From the NCBI RefSeq assembly GCF_008831285.2, contig NC_045145.1, positions 5,144,802 through 5,208,801 on the forward strand: a stretch of DNA of 64,000 nt, in the 5' to 3' direction. Below, in pieces: positions 37,930-51,240 of this stretch; positions within the stretch are counted from its first letter, which is position 1; the number at the start of each line of letters is the position of its first letter. The translations under genes and the position numbers were made by a program. The notes under the pieces were generated by a model. That model saw only the letters and a program-made list of their open reading frames with translations. It had not been told where the DNA came from and made no database searches. The stretch comes from Nymphaea colorata. Taxonomy: Eukaryota; Streptophyta; Magnoliopsida; Nymphaeales; Nymphaeaceae.

Positions 37930-40900
37930 ACCCCAGCCTCAACTTCATTTGAAAAATGAAGGAAAGGAAAACGAAAAAAAAAACATATGAACATTATATA
38001 TATATAGTGATTGGTAGGTACCATACCACTTATGTAGGGAATAAAAACCAGACTTCTTAAATTCACGTTAAAAGGTGTTTTAAACAAAATATGAACATTA
38101 TAACTTTTTTTATAAACATTAATTCAATATAAATCAGTTCTAGTCACTTTTGTTAAAAATTTGATATTTATACTACCAACATTTTGATGTTATAAGAGCA
38201 GTTTATTTTTAGACTATTACAAAAACATACTTTAAGTAGAGAAAGAACTAAGTTGATGTATATTTCTCATCAAATCATTCTTTAGATCATATCCATAAGG
38301 TTGCATTTCAAAAAAATATTTTAATAATTAATTTTAATAGGTTTAGTTTCTAAGCCACTAGGTTAGGTAACAAAACCACTAAATCCCTTAAAAATTATTT
38401 GTTAAAACACTTTTCTACATAATTCACTCTTAAGGGATATGATCTTAGGACTATTATTGTGATAAATATATATCAAGTTAATCCTTTTCAAGTTTAATAA
38501 TGTTTTTTTGTATCATTTGAACATTGAGATGGTTTTTATATATGTTTCACAGATTCAACTTCTAAACTCCGAGCAGCATACAGTGTCTTTAGAGACTGTT
38601 TGGCAATAGTAATAGATAAGTGTTCCATGAATCTGCTCTATTTTTTGAGGACAGTAACTATTAGTTACTGTTGTCAAACGGCTTTTTAGCATCATCACGG
38701 CACTTTTCAGCTAGTTTTTATTTATTTTATTCTTAAATGGTAATAATATAGAAATAGTATCTTAGAATAAAAGTTAAAGGTTTCATATAGTTTTTCAAAG
38801 CACAATCTAAAACTCATTTTTTGCCGTCCAAACAAAAACTAGATTTTAGAAAGTAAAAACCTGGTTTTTGTCATCTCATCCGTACACACAAAAGTTTTCA
38901 AAACTTACTACAAAAATTAGTTTTCACAAAAACCATTTTTTCAGTCAACTGAAGACTCTGATAATATTGGAGATGGGTGCACCTTCTTCTTTGTTCACCT
39001 GTCAAGAGCACCATTCTTTTTATTGTTGGTGACGACCATTTGTTCTCCATCAATGTTAATGTAAATATATGAGATTTCCCACCGTATAAATCACTTTAAA
39101 ATTCAATGCATATAACCACCACACATGGCATGGGGCCATATTGGACTGTATGAGCCACAAAAAATAACTAGAACTAGAAGCGATATTTTCGTGTTATTTG
39201 ATTAATATATCGGCCGACATTATTAAATGGGCCATACTCCCCTTGTTTTCAGATGAAGTAAGAAAACTGCCCCCAGATTTGTCAATGACATTGAAGTGGG
39301 AATGCATGTGCCAACTACTAGGGCTGCATTCCGGGATGAATGTGAACAAATCCAAACACAAGGCAGACCTGAGATTTTCAATTAAGTTTCTTCTCTTCTT
39401 GTTTTGCCCAAAGTTGTTCATGACTTGACAAGTCCATGGTCAAGGCACACCACTAGGCCCATGTTAGCATCGATCACATTTTTTTGAAGAATGGGTTGCT
39501 GAAGATGTGGAACACAAGATCAAGACCACCTGATAGCGCCCGCCATATTTGGTCGTCTCCAATCTTTGGCCTACCATTGCGACGACAACGTTCCCTCTGA
39601 CAGCTCCAACTTGCAGGCTTTTCCGGCAAGTCTTCCGGCCGTAGACCCAGGTCAAGTGAACTTGCAAAGTAATAGTAACAGATAGTCGTAATCAAGAGCC
39701 GAAAAGTCTATGGTTGCCAGCCATCCTCAAATCACAATCACAACCTGAATTGTCTCATGTTTGTTGCGTGCAAACAAAGTTTTTGAAAAATTTGCCCCAA
39801 GAGGCATATAGCATAAATGGTGGTATTGAGTTTTCAAGCATCACAATCGGAAGGAAGGAGAGTGGCTTCACCCTCTGTGAACCGCTAGTGTTGGAGAAAT
39901 TCAAAAGCAATATGGCACCGAGATGAAAGCTCCATCAAAGATGATTTTTTGCCGACATGCCCTTAGGCAGGGTTGGAATAATGTTCTCACCAGAAAATTC
40001 ATTCTCCCCTCAGACACTGCCTAGGACGACCTGTAAACGTTGAACTCAATTCATCTGGAAAGGATTACAATCGAAGATTCTAAAATAAAACCATCCTCAA
40101 ATTAAGTGTACTTCAGATTCTTGGGCATTCATCTCCAAGGATTCAACCCTACTCGGGTTTGATGCCCACCATGTTTGAGTTTTACATTGAAAAAATTGGA
40201 CTTGAGAGACAGGGAGAGAGAGAGAGTTGAGGATCTCAAATTCGATAATTTTTCTACTGGACCAGGCAGGATTTTATCAAAAAACTACTTCAACACAACA
40301 TTTGTTTCACATTTAGTTATCTTAGTTTCTTGGGGATTTCTCCATCAGCAGAACACAACGCAAAACCAGCAAAAGGTCGATCCGCTCGGTTCAGAGAGTC
40401 GTAGTGGATCTTAAAAAAATCAACATCTAGGGTGCATATTGTGGCATATACTGTAATAGGCGTCTGCCTAACCCCAAAATACTTATCAAAAGAAGAAGAC
40501 AAATCAGAAAGTGGCAGGAACACTACAAAAAAAACACGAGCCAGCAACGCAAGCCAGTAATAGAGACGGGCCTTTTCCGGCTCGAGAACAAGTGAAACAT
40601 TCTCACTGATCGTCAACATGCTGCGCGCACTCTGCCATCACCTCACCATGGCCTTCAGGATGCGCTGAACTTTAATATATTGATAAGGTCAGTTGATAAT
40701 AACATGATAAGTAATGTGAACCCAATTTCCACATAACTGTTTCAAGTCAGACTCTCAGCCCACAACTCAGAGAGAGAGAGAGAGAGAGAGATGGTAGATT
40801 ACATTCCATATTTGAAAAGCATGCATAGTTCTTATGAACATAGGGCAAGAGTCTCGAGACATGTACTTGAAGGTCGAAGCCCTGAGAATATTACAAAGAA

Positions 40901-41370
40901 AAACACATGGATACAAACACCAGTCCTGCAGCCAAGACAAACTTCTCAAACCCCAGCAGCTGGGCCAACCTAGCCCCCGGACCAGCCAAAACTAAGGCCA
41001 GAGAAAGAACAAAGTACATCAGGTATACTGCTGTCCAAGGTGAAACCAAGCCCCCGACCAGGCCCACCTCCTCCTATCCCACCATGATGAAAGTATAGAA
41101 ACCAGGTTCAGGACTCCATCCTAAGATTAAACTCGTGTGATCAGGCTTTACTCTAGAAATACAAAGCCACTCACGAGGCCTATTTCTTTGTTTTATGATT
41201 TAAGGATCCCAGACATGGATTACATCACAAAGCAAACAAATGAACCAGACCTAGAGCAGAAGTCTTAGAAGCTCAATTAGGCTTTGGCTAAGACTGGTCT
41301 ACGAAGTGTGTTTTATGAGCCCCATAGTAGCATCCACCCTTGAGTATCTACCCACTTCGATGCCACCAAT
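37930..41370. other. Intergenic DNA downstream of the RS-rich gene
   Basis: No gene is supported. A MITE-like inverted pair (GTTTGGCAATAGTAATAGAT facing GTTTGACAACAGTAACTAAT) lies at about 38598-38685. A CACTA-like terminus (CACTACAAAAAAAAC) occurs at 40521 without a partner end. A (GA)n run lies at 40769-40791. Open frames near 39200-39930 and 40317-40619 show no domain. Confidence 0.4.
38598..38685. repeat. Short hAT-type MITE or solo hairpin
   Basis: ACTGTTTGGCAATAGTAAT at the left is inverted and imperfectly repeated as ATTAGTTACTGTTGTCAAAC at the right, about 50 bases apart. Too short and diverged to classify further. Confidence 0.4.
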
Positions 41371-41372
41371 AG

Positions 41373-44300
41373 TTATCTATTTTGAAGCTTCCGTGCACGA
41401 TCACGCCATGAACCTCCTTGCAGTGCAAGAACCTGTGAATAGGAATATTTTACCAAATGAACTTCATTTATCACAAAAACATACACGGTGAGGGGCAAAT
41501 GAAATTCTTGCTCACTTTTTCGTTCACGACAGAGAACAGGTTGCTTTTATCCTCATCCTTTGACACGCTGTTGTCCCTGTCCTCTTCAGAAATACTGCTG
41601 TTAAGGCCCCTCACTTCCCCTTCAGGAGCAGAGGCAGCTGTTGGCACCCCAAAAATGGCATTGTCGTGAGCAGCCTGGATATCAGCCTCGCGATTTGCCT
41701 TCAGAATCAACACAAAAAGGAATAAGAGAGTGAACGAGAAAGAGAGAGGAGAGAGGGGGGAGAGAGGGAGACGGGGAGAGAGAGCGAGAGAGAGAGACCT
41801 CCACAGCAGCAAATCGAAAATTTCGCCCCACATCTTTTAGCAATCCTGAATCATCTTCTTCAGCTGAAGCTTTAACCCAACAGGTAGGAAGGAAAAAAAG
41901 AAAGTTAAAGAGAGACAAGAACAATTTCTCTATCATAAGCAGACTGCATAATTCATGGGACAAAGTCATGCAGATACCAGAAAAGGTTTTTCTTAAGCAT
42001 CGTCACATGGACATGACCAAAGGAACATGGTACAGAACATTTTTGCGTCCCCAATTAACAGTAGTCTTAGGACAGTCAGAGATGAGATGGATATAAGATT
42101 AAGCATCCCTATTGCATGGACCTCAGCTAAGCCAATAAGATATAAAGAGATTTTTCTTTTCTGGTGAATGCTGCTAGGACATAAACAAGGCATCTAGCAA
42201 CAATAAATGTCTAAAACATGCTAAAGAAAATCAAACAACGTGTGACTTCAAAAAATCCCAGCCAATGGTACCAAGCTGATCTATAAGCAGGAAGTATATC
42301 AGCCATACTAGAAATTGTGCAAGTCAAGCTGAACATCAAACTTAAGAGTTGAGTGAACTTGTGCTCTACATAAATAACAACCTCTAGGCATGGTCAACAC
42401 CATAAAAACAAACCTTCCAAATTCTCATCATCCAATGGTGCGTCCTTGTTGAAGTCAAATCGTTCCCACTCCTTGCTCATCCCCTTTGTAGAATCTTTTG
42501 AAACTGCAAAATAATAGCATAAAGTTCACTAACATGCACGCTACATCTGATCCAGCGCATAAAAGCCTAAGAAGAGCCCTGAAGACCATAGTAAAACTTG
42601 AATACCAGTTTGTGACAGTTGAAGCCTCATCTTTGCTTTCACTCTTTCCGCTGGGGCCTAATAAGAATGACCAAGCCACCAAAGTCATTGAATTGAAGAC
42701 AGGTTAATAAATAAGGCAAACAAAGTAGACTGCAGAATCCTACACAGACAATGTGAAACAATAGATAGCGTAATAGGGAGCGAAGTGCAGACAGATGGAA
42801 AAGATATAAAGCAATTGAATACAAGGAAAAATAAAGCAATTAATTAATAAACCACTCCGGTTAACTCCATAGTACCACACCAATCCACCCTTGGGAGGTT
42901 CTCTTAACGGTTTTTCTAGATCTTATTTTTGTCAGAAAGATCTCAGCAAAATCTCAGCGATTCAAAATTTTAAAAATATAGAAGATAACTGAAAAGATTA
43001 TCAAATGATGAGTTCTCTACAATTTTTTCTTACAAGAACATTGACAAACATCCATAAAACTTCTTAAATTTATTTTAAAAATAAAAATAAAAATACATTT
43101 TAAATTTACACTTCTTAAAAAAACAATATCTTGATACCTGCAATATCAACAAAGTATTTGATTTCTGGCGATAAAAAGTTGAAAACATTGCAGGATTTCT
43201 GCCAGTAACATCAGCCAGCTTCACAATGCCAAAAGTATCGAAATACATTAAAGAATACCTTACAAAAAGAATAACGAGATTGAGTAATTTTCTCCATATT
43301 TAAACATGTTGCCATGTATAGTTTCAATAAGAGCTAAATGTGATTAAAACATATATGACTAGGTTTTGGAAAAGAAAACTAAAGAAACAAGCATGCTCTT
43401 CCAAACATCTCAAGAGCCTTTAAAAGAAGGAACCCTTTAATATGCTGAACCGCTTCAAGAAGTTCATAGACAACATAATCTTCTCAACAATGTGGCTGGG
43501 GGTGCAAATGGATTCTTTTAAGTTCAATATTTCCAACTCTTTTCAGTTTGTTATTGGATTTTTTATTCAGATTCAGAGTGACAATCAAATGTTGGGTCCA
43601 AACTCCAAAGTCAAATTTGACTTAAACTTTGAATAGATGATAATATGCATTCAGACCTCTTTTCTATAGACAATTAGAATAAAGTGCACAAAGAGACCTT
43701 GAATGGTGAACCTTACCAAAAGTTTGTGACTGGAAGGCAGCGCCCTAACCAGATAGTCAATATAACATTTGTAATCATAATATCTACCAAATTTACTTTA
43801 AGAATAAGAGAGAACCATCTGCCAAATAGTAACCTCCAACTAATCGTTTTTTCGTTTAAAGCCTCATTAAAACTCTTGCTACCATAAAATCTATCAAATT
43901 TACTCTAGGAATAAGAACATGCCTCCAATACTAACCTCCCACTACCATATTTTTCATTTAAAGCACTTAAGATGGGCACGATGCTCATTATTATTCTTTA
44001 GCGATTCAAATCTTTAATCTTTACCTAATTGAATCTTGATTTAATGTTGAATATCCAATTAGTTTTTTATTCTTTTAACTCTCTCATATATGGGTTTTAC
44101 TTTTACTACAAAATAAATATTTCAATTTCATTCTTTGCTCATGACTTTAGTTGTTCTTTTTTCTAATTTTAGGTAGACTGTATTGACTTGAAGATGTTTA
44201 ACATATAGTGGTTATAATTGCTTTACGAACAATTAATTTTAATATGCAATGACATATACACATCTTCATTTTTTATTATCCCTTTTACTATATAATGTTA

Positions 44301-47300
44301 CATAGGGAGGTCACCTTATGGAAATATCATAGTTTTCTTTATTTTGAAATAGTTTTGTCCTACTTTATTTTACAGAAAATGATAATGTGCGTAAACCCTG
44401 ATCAAATACAGAATGCTAATGGTTTCAATCTTTATCATTGAGTTCCTAACCTCAACCGCCTTTCAGGATTTTGAGGTCTAACTCAAAATATAGTTATGTT
44501 GGATTGGCTTCAGGGTTTACATCACAGCACATGTTTTTGTCATATTTAGACTTGGATTGTAAGTGGAAAAAGAAAAAAGAAAGAAAGAAATGGGTTTGGC
44601 TTGGATGTACCAAGTGGGTGCTACGAGTCCCCAAAATGTACAAACCTCCTTATTTTCTTAACTAACCTCTAAACAGAAAAGGATACGGCCATGGGCATAG
44701 CCATGCTCCACACATGCTGATATTGTAAAGGCCCTGCAACCTTCCACAATCATAAAATGATAACAGTTGACAATTCCAAAATTCCAGTAGGAACTCGCTA
44801 ATTCTTTTAAGTCCAAAACTAGAATATAATTTTTAAGTGCCTCTATCTCCATCCTTTATTTCATATATTAGTATTCTATTTTCTCAAAAATATGATAGAA
44901 GTCTGGCACATTGCTTGGAAATTGGAATCCCGATTTCAGAAGATTTGTGGCCTACTTTTTTTTTTCCCTTTAGAAGGACAGCTATTTGCCACATACACAA
45001 GTGTTTGCAGTTGACTATACGTGAGAAACAAAAAAAAACAACGTAAAATAGGAATTAATCTTCAAAATTCATAAAAAGGCATCCCCCACCAAACTATCAG
45101 CAGGTAACAAAGACACCTTAACCATCACTCCTGCATAAGTTCCACCCTCCACCAGCTGCCTCCAAACCCAACTGAAGGGTCATCAGGGTCCTTCTCTTTT
45201 GTCACTTAAAATAATTGATCACCAGAATGGCAGAATCTCATGTTGTTGAAGTTTATCACAAGCCAGTGTGTTCGTTTTAAGTCTCAGCCTTCATTTTCAT
45301 CAATTGCATCTATGCTGGTCATTTAAACATGTTTGCTACTCTTAGCTTTCAAGTTTGATATGCACAACCCCTGACATTATATTTTAGTGGCTCCATTAGT
45401 AGTGATGAGTATAAACTATTGTATTCCAGTAATCCATCTCTCTGAAACCAATCAACACCATCAGCTTCTAGAAATTGTGGTGAATTATTGAAGTATTATG
45501 TACTCAACAAGCCACTAGCTTATGAGTAGCATATCATAATATAGCAGTTACAATTTCACTCTTAGAACTTGCTGAATACTGCAAACTGATACTTAGTGGC
45601 TTTGCTGCACTTCTTGTATGTGCTCTGAGACACAACATTGTTTCCCTTGCTCATCCAAAAAAGTAACTAATAATAAATTCCTTATCAACATTTTTCTTGA
45701 TGAGACCCATCTCACCATCTACAGCCTCCAAGAATTTCATAATATTCAGCAGTTTAGAATCTTTAGATACCTACCGACAGAGAGATGACAATTTACTTTT
45801 TCAGTTGAAATACTCTGTACGTGTCCTGATAAAAAGAGTTCTAGATCTCATGAATAATGAGCATGAGTGATCCTCTTAATTGTTAGGATCAGGCTAAATT
45901 ACTGTAGGTACTATCACCAAGATCCTCCGACTATTTGAAAACCACAGTAATATTATAAGAATAGATTAGATCCCAAAGATCTGCATGCTCTCTATAGCTT
46001 CGGCATCCATGCTTTCTATGAGACCTTGATCCCTATGGACGTTGTCCTTCTATGTAATTACGGATGAGATTGGATCTCGACATGTCATAGAAAACCCTTT
46101 CTAAGTTTTTTTCACGTGTTCACTGATATGAAAAGTACAAACCATTGCGCGTATCGTACCAAGGAAATACCACTTTGCAGTACCAAAGTGTTCCAATCCA
46201 CATAAGTTTAAGTTTCTAACATATACCTGTCGGTGTAAAGTACACTTCATACAACATCGTCCTGTTGTGGAGTAAAAGTCGCCGCAATATGTAAGCACCA
46301 TACTATATACACCAACACAATCCGCAGGAGCCAAAATAAAAGGAGACTAGTTTGCTAACCTCACGATGGGTGGAATTGGCCCTCTGTTGGGATGCACTTA
46401 AATGGAGACACATAATGGCATCAGACAAGGTGACAAAGACTAGCAGCAAGAGCCAAGCACAACAAAAGAATCTAATTATATCGTAACAGCAGAAAGACTG
46501 AACATAACGATCCTCAATTTGAAGATTGTTTGCTTTGTGTTCCAAAAGATTGGTATGCTTGCGGACAAATAACTATAAGTCTATAACACTGGGACCTGGT
46601 GTCTGGGAACTTTATGGTACACATGCATAAGAGTACGCACGTGAAAAGCACGCTGAAAACCAACAGAAGCTTCTTCAGGAGTTACTTACCATCTTATCGT
46701 AGCCCTCGATCAATCGTGAATAATCAATATCGGCCTTTCCATCAACTTTTCTGGTTTCTGACCTCTTCTTTTCCCTGGGAGAACAACTCCGACTTCCCCG
46801 CCGCCTTCCTCTATAAGCAGAATCATCACGGCTCCTGCGATAAGACTCTGAACTACCATTTGTACGGCGGTAATCTGATCTATGGCGGCTGCTCCCTCTA
46901 TCTGGGGAGTAACTTCTCGACCGACTTGTCCTCCTCCTCCGCCTTCTTGCTTCATCCGGACTCTGCTCCCTTTCCGTCCTCCGATCTTCTGAAGCCCTAT
47001 AACCGGAACGATGCCGATGACCAGACCTCCCACGACCGCTCTCTTCCCCAGACGAGTAACTCCTCGACCGACTCCTCCTCCTCTGCCTTCTCGACTCCCC
47101 AAAATTACGCTCATCCGAGTCCCGCGACCCCGACAGACGCTGACGCTCCGCAAATCCGCGGCCCTTGTCGGAAGCCGAATCCTTCCGCCTGAGTTTGTCT
47201 TGAATCCTCTCAATCCGGCATTCCTTCTCGATATCAGCCTCGGTTTCGCGGGTCGACGCGGACACAAAGTTGCTCAAAGAGAATGAACCGGAGGCTTTGA

Positions 47301-47418
47301 CAAACGATGGGGAGGAGGAGGATCCGGCGGAGTATCCCAAACCCTGCTTGAACCTCGCCGCTCCCTCACCTCTCCGGGTGAGATCATCGAAGTACGCCGC
47401 TGCTTTTTCTTCCTCCAT
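41373..47418 (-). CDS. Arginine/serine-rich protein, putative pre-mRNA splicing factor, six exons
   Basis: Exons on the - strand are 47418-46690, 42657-42606, 42503-42414, 41869-41799, 41698-41516 and 41432-41373, joining in frame to 394 residues. Residues 1-30 (MEEEKAAAYFDDLTRRGEG, then ARFKQGLGYSA) are a conserved plant start. Residues 100-215 are an RS-type domain with RRRSRSRSYSSGEESG and TSRSRSYSPDRG. A helical segment (YDKMAPAERVKAKMRLQL) spans the exon 1-2 join, followed by KEWERFDFNKDAPLDDE and an acidic linker, and the protein ends GGSWRDRARKLQNR. The RS domain suggests a nuclear role in splicing. I recall similar plant proteins annotated as pre-mRNA splicing factors but no characterised function. 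Intron 1 is 4.0 kb (46689-42658). Exon 4 has two in-phase acceptors, six bases apart, after AAAG (41870) or TTCAG (41864). Confidence 0.85.
41720..41797. repeat. GA-rich low-complexity tract next to exon 4
   Basis: On the sense (-) strand this is a CT-rich tract beginning right after the exon 4 donor (GTGGAG|GTCTCTCTC). It lies inside the short intron before exon 5 and leaves a strongly pyrimidine-biased intron. Confidence 0.75.
45560..45800 (-). mobile_element. Possible Copia RNase H remnant in intron 1
   Basis: A minus-strand frame reads WMSKGNNVVSQSTYKKCSKA, which loosely matches the Copia RNase H motif SWxSKKQxxVSxSSxEAEY. An upstream frame reads VGRYLKIL, like the Copia VLRYLKGT block. 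Both are in the right order but full of stops. Tentative. Confidence 0.25.
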
Positions 47419-47429
47419 GAAAACGTCAG

Positions 47430-48610
47430 GAACTGACAGGAGGAAGCAGCAAGAACCCTAGAAGCCCATGGCGCAGGAAACCCCGAAATCTGGCGCCAAA
47501 TTTGGAGACAATTCAGATCTTTGGAACTCCAAGTTGAGGAGATTCGATGGGTGGCTAAAAAACCCCATAGATCTCACGGGAAAACTTTTCTCCGGTCGTT
47601 CGTCTTAGGAAAATTTTTCCATTTTACCCGCCCATCTTCTGGAAATTTACGGGTAGGTGCTCAATTTTTAATGAAATTTAACTAATACACATCCAGTTTT
47701 TTTTATAGAAATCACCAAAGTTCACAATAATTTTTTATATAAACCAACAAAAATATTATTACTAAGGGAAAAGAATATTTTCCATCATCCAAGAAAGAGT
47801 GGTTCTTTACGAAGTGAAGATAATACACTTGGTGCTTTCCTTTTTACTATTTCTTTTTGTCATTTTTATACAAAAAATCGAAATTTCTTGCAAATTAGTT
47901 AGTTCCATAGAAATCCCTCTCAAAAGTTCAATTTCTTTATTAGCTTTTAAAATAAAACGTTGATTTATTATTTGCTCGACTATTAAACACCATTTTTTGT
48001 AATTCTTATTAGTCATATATTTATTAGTTTTATATTTATAATTGATAAAAAATGAAGAGATCACCAATTCTTGCAACTACTACAACTATGTCTCGGACGT
48101 ATCTAATTCCCGTTCCCATTTTAAGTCAGTCAGTTGGACCTAGTGTAAAACTTTCAATACATTTACTGAACACACTCAGACGTTGTATGTAATTTCCAAC
48201 CGGATCTGAACCTAGGTCGGATATCTGCCCAGGACCCCACCAAGGTCTGACCGCATTCATATGAAAGTCCGGTCTTATGTCAGTGAAATCCAAATTTATA
48301 GTAAGAACCTGATTACACAAAATCTGATCAAGTCGTGTTCGATAAAGAATAGATAGAGATCCAAACTGAAACATTAACCTCCCTTATTTATACATTGATA
48401 TTGATCAAAGAAAAAGGTCAGTAATTTAAACAATGAACGTAAAATTTTCCCAGGCTAAGAAGAAGGTCGCTGTATATATATACATGAATACAGTTAAACC
48501 CACCTTGCCTCTCTATGTATATACGTATTTGGGATACTTTAGAGAAGCTGCCAAGCTCCAAATAACATAACATATGAAGTCACAAGGCAAAACCACCATC
48601 CTGATCTGAA
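47430..48610. other. Promoter side of the RS-rich gene and intergenic DNA
   Basis: About 150 bases upstream of the ATG are GC-richer and should hold the leader and promoter. Beyond 47,640 the DNA is AT-rich with no coding signal. Confidence 0.45.
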
Positions 48611-48612
48611 CC

Positions 48613-48768
48613 AGTCCTGCGGCGGAGCTAGGATTTTTTTTTACTAAAGGGCACTCGAGTCGAGTCTGTGAAAGTCCCATGTAATTTTGAATTTCTCCTA
48701 TGAAACTTTTAATGGGCTGGGGCCGACAGCTGCTCACACCAACCTCCATGTATGTATCTCTGCCACTA
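48613..48768. repeat. Possible hAT-like MITE
   Basis: GCGGCGGAGCTAGGATTT on the left resembles the hAT terminus, and GTGGCAGAGATACATAC (reverse complement of the right end) is a partial inverted match. No target duplication seen. Confidence 0.35.
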
Positions 48769-49099
48769 AACGAGTCACTAGCTTTTCTAAGGGTGCAGCA
48801 CCAATCGAATCATGGCCGAGGGTGCCTATGAATCCAAGGAGATACGAGAAAAAAGTGGGAAACTTCACCTCATTTCAGTTAGTTCAACAAGAACCATTGC
48901 TGATCGATCTTTCTTTGCTTCTAAAAGGTAACATTAGATGTAAATAAAGAAGCAGCATATTGGAGTTGGTTCACCTTTCATGAGGCTGAGAACACCGCAT
49001 TTAGGTCGCTATGGCTATTCCTATGCAAACACCTGCATGGAGTATTGGCCTCCCTTTACCATTTTATAAAAAAAAAAAATGGAGCTATACACAAAATTA

Positions 49100-50241
49100 C
49101 AGAAGCAGTTGAGGCAATATTACACTCCAAATAAACAAAACGAGTGTACATATGCTATACAGTAGAAAAACATCAAAAATAAGCTCCAGCAAGGGAAACC
49201 AGCACACAGCTCCTTGCTTCGGAAGAATAATCTTTTCCAAAATCTGGAGAGAAATGTTATCGTATTATTTGTCATCTGAAGGCCATGGGCCACATTGGAT
49301 TCCAAAGTTAATCCAAAAATCAATCTCCTTAGAGAGGTCTTTCTGATCAATGGATAGAATGTGCTCCACGCAGGTCGACCACAACAGCTTGGTGAAAAGG
49401 GGAATGGAGAAAGTGCGCCCGAGATGTAGCCCCATTTCTAAGATGTTGTGTAATACCATGAGTTCACGTAAGGCATCAGGCCAAGAAATACCATCAGAGC
49501 TCAATAGACAGATGGGAGTGTTAAGATTCAGTAAGATCTGGCCCAGGTGCTCAGCAGAGGTCTCCTCTATAAAAATGGAGGGGCCCCATTATCCATCCAG
49601 AATTGGGCCTTGCTCCCATTGCGAATGCACCAAAGCCCATCATCCTTGACCTCAGCCCAACATTTGAGCAAGTTCTTCTATAGCCAGGAGTGACGACTTT
49701 TCTAAACCTCCATATCTATGATGAACAGATAATGGGACAAAGGATCTCCCTGACGCAGTCCCCTAGAAATAAGAAGGAAGTTGCTACAAGCACCATTGAT
49801 CAAAACCGAGAAAGACATAGTGGAGACACAATAATGATCCTCTGAACCCAGCAAGTGCATGCGGCTCAAGCGCCGAATGGTCTCATGAGCAATAACAACG
49901 TTGCCCCGAATTGTCTACCTTTAAGAAAAACACTTTTGAGTCGAAGAAATAATCGTCGGAAGAATTATTTGCATCATGTTGGCAATGATTTTGGTAATGT
50001 ACTTGCAAGAATAGTTACACAAAACAATGGGTCTGAAGTTCTCCGATTTAGAAACTTCCTCTTACTTACAGCAATGAGAGAACGATTAAAAATCTTGACC
50101 AACTTGCTGGATTGGAAAAAATTGATAATGGTAGTAATAGCATACTTACCAAAAGATACTTCAATGATGTTGATAAAAACCCAAGAGATCAGGGTCAGGG
50201 GCACTAAATTTATCCACTGAGAAGACCACCTGCCTAACTTC
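49100..50241 (-). pseudogene. LINE ORF2 reverse transcriptase, broken
   Basis: Minus-strand frames read EEEVRQVVFSVDKFSAPDPD at the start of the RT region, then GNVVIAHETIRRL and GLRQGDPLSHYLF, the canonical LINE RT motif. Further on WCIRNGSKAQFWMDN corresponds to the region after RT (usual W.IGNG..V.FW.DxW). Several stops and frame changes separate them, and the YxDD catalytic block appears to be deleted. Confidence 0.75.
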
Positions 50242-50478
50242 AGGGGTGGGCATCGGGTCGGCCCGGCCCGATCCGGCACGGGTCGACCCGTTTAAGAAAA
50301 AAAACATTTTTTAATCATAAAATAATGTTTTTAAGTATAAAATATATTTATTGATAATAAATATATATTATTAAAACAAATATATATATATATATTTTAA
50401 ACATAAACGGGTCGAACCAGGCCGGGCCGGCCTATCGGGCCCGGGCCCAGCGGCGGCCCGGCCTGACGCCCACCCTTA
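50242..50478. mobile_element. 237-bp MITE with 9-bp target duplication
   Basis: CCTAACTTC occurs at 50233-50241 and again at 50479-50487. Between them the ends are inverted: AGGGGTGGGCATCGGGTCGG on the left and TAAGGGTGGGCGTCAGGCCGG (reverse complement) on the right, with an AT-rich centre. A 9-bp duplication suggests a Mutator-type element; reading it as 8 bp would suggest hAT. Removing the element and one copy of the duplication restores the LINE reading frame across the site. Confidence 0.9.
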
Positions 50479-51025
50479 CCTAACTTCCTCCTCAGAGACA
50501 GGAGTCATGAGGTGACAATTTTCCTCCTTTGAAACAAATCGTCTTCTCCAAGGCTGCATTTGATTGCAGGGGTAAAAGTTGAGGAGCGGTTGAAAACTGT
50601 ACCACAGTGAGAAATTTCAACCGGTTTGAAGTGAGCACATCAAACATTGAAAATTTTAACGTGAAAAAAGTGTACGAACGGGTGAAGTTTACCCCTCAAA
50701 AAAATCTGACCTGTGGAGGTCAGATTTTTTCACGCGGATTTTTTTGAGACCCGTTAGCTCTCTCTTTTTTCCCTCTTTTCCCTGCGTCGACGCCCTTCTT
50801 CCCCTCTCCTCTCTCGTTGCCTCACCTCTCTCGCTTCTCATTCCTCTCCTCTCTTGCTGCATCACCTCTCTCACTCTGTTCGTGCCTTCACTCTCTCTTT
50901 CTTCCCCAATGCATCCATTGGAGATCCCCTCTGCTGTTGCTGGTTTTCCCTCCGGTTGAAGCCCCCTCTTTGCTGGTTTCCCTTCTCGTTGAAGCCCATC
51001 TTCCCCTCTTTGATGGTTTTCACTC

Positions 51026-51240
51026 CCATTGAAGTTCATCTTCCCATCTTTGCTGGTTTCGCCTCCTGTGGATGGCATCTGCCCCTCTATTGCTGCTTTC
51101 CCCTCTCGTGGACGCCATCTTCCCCCTCCCCTCCCATTGAAGTTCATCTTCCCCTCTTTGCTGGTTTCGCCTCCCGTGGATGGCATCTGCCCCTCTATTG
51201 CTGCTTTCCCCTCTCGTGGACGCCATCTTCCCCATCTGAT
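51026..51240. repeat. 108-bp direct tandem duplication
   Basis: Two copies begin at 51026 and 51134 with CCATTGAAGTTCATCTTCCC and are nearly identical for their full length. They create a 36-residue repeat in long minus-strand and plus-strand open frames, which I regard as products of the repeat and not genes. Confidence 0.85.

Noticed and set aside
39194-39926. Overlapping 60-76-codon open frames
   Set aside because: No domain, no splice context and competing frames on both strands. Not supported as genes.
40521-40560. CACTA transposon terminus (CACTACAAAAAAAAC)
   Set aside because: No matching inverted end or transposase was found nearby. One terminus alone is too little evidence for an element call.
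46710-47286. Open frames in other phases over the RS-rich exon
   Set aside because: Shadow frames of the Arg/Ser-rich coding exon on the - strand.
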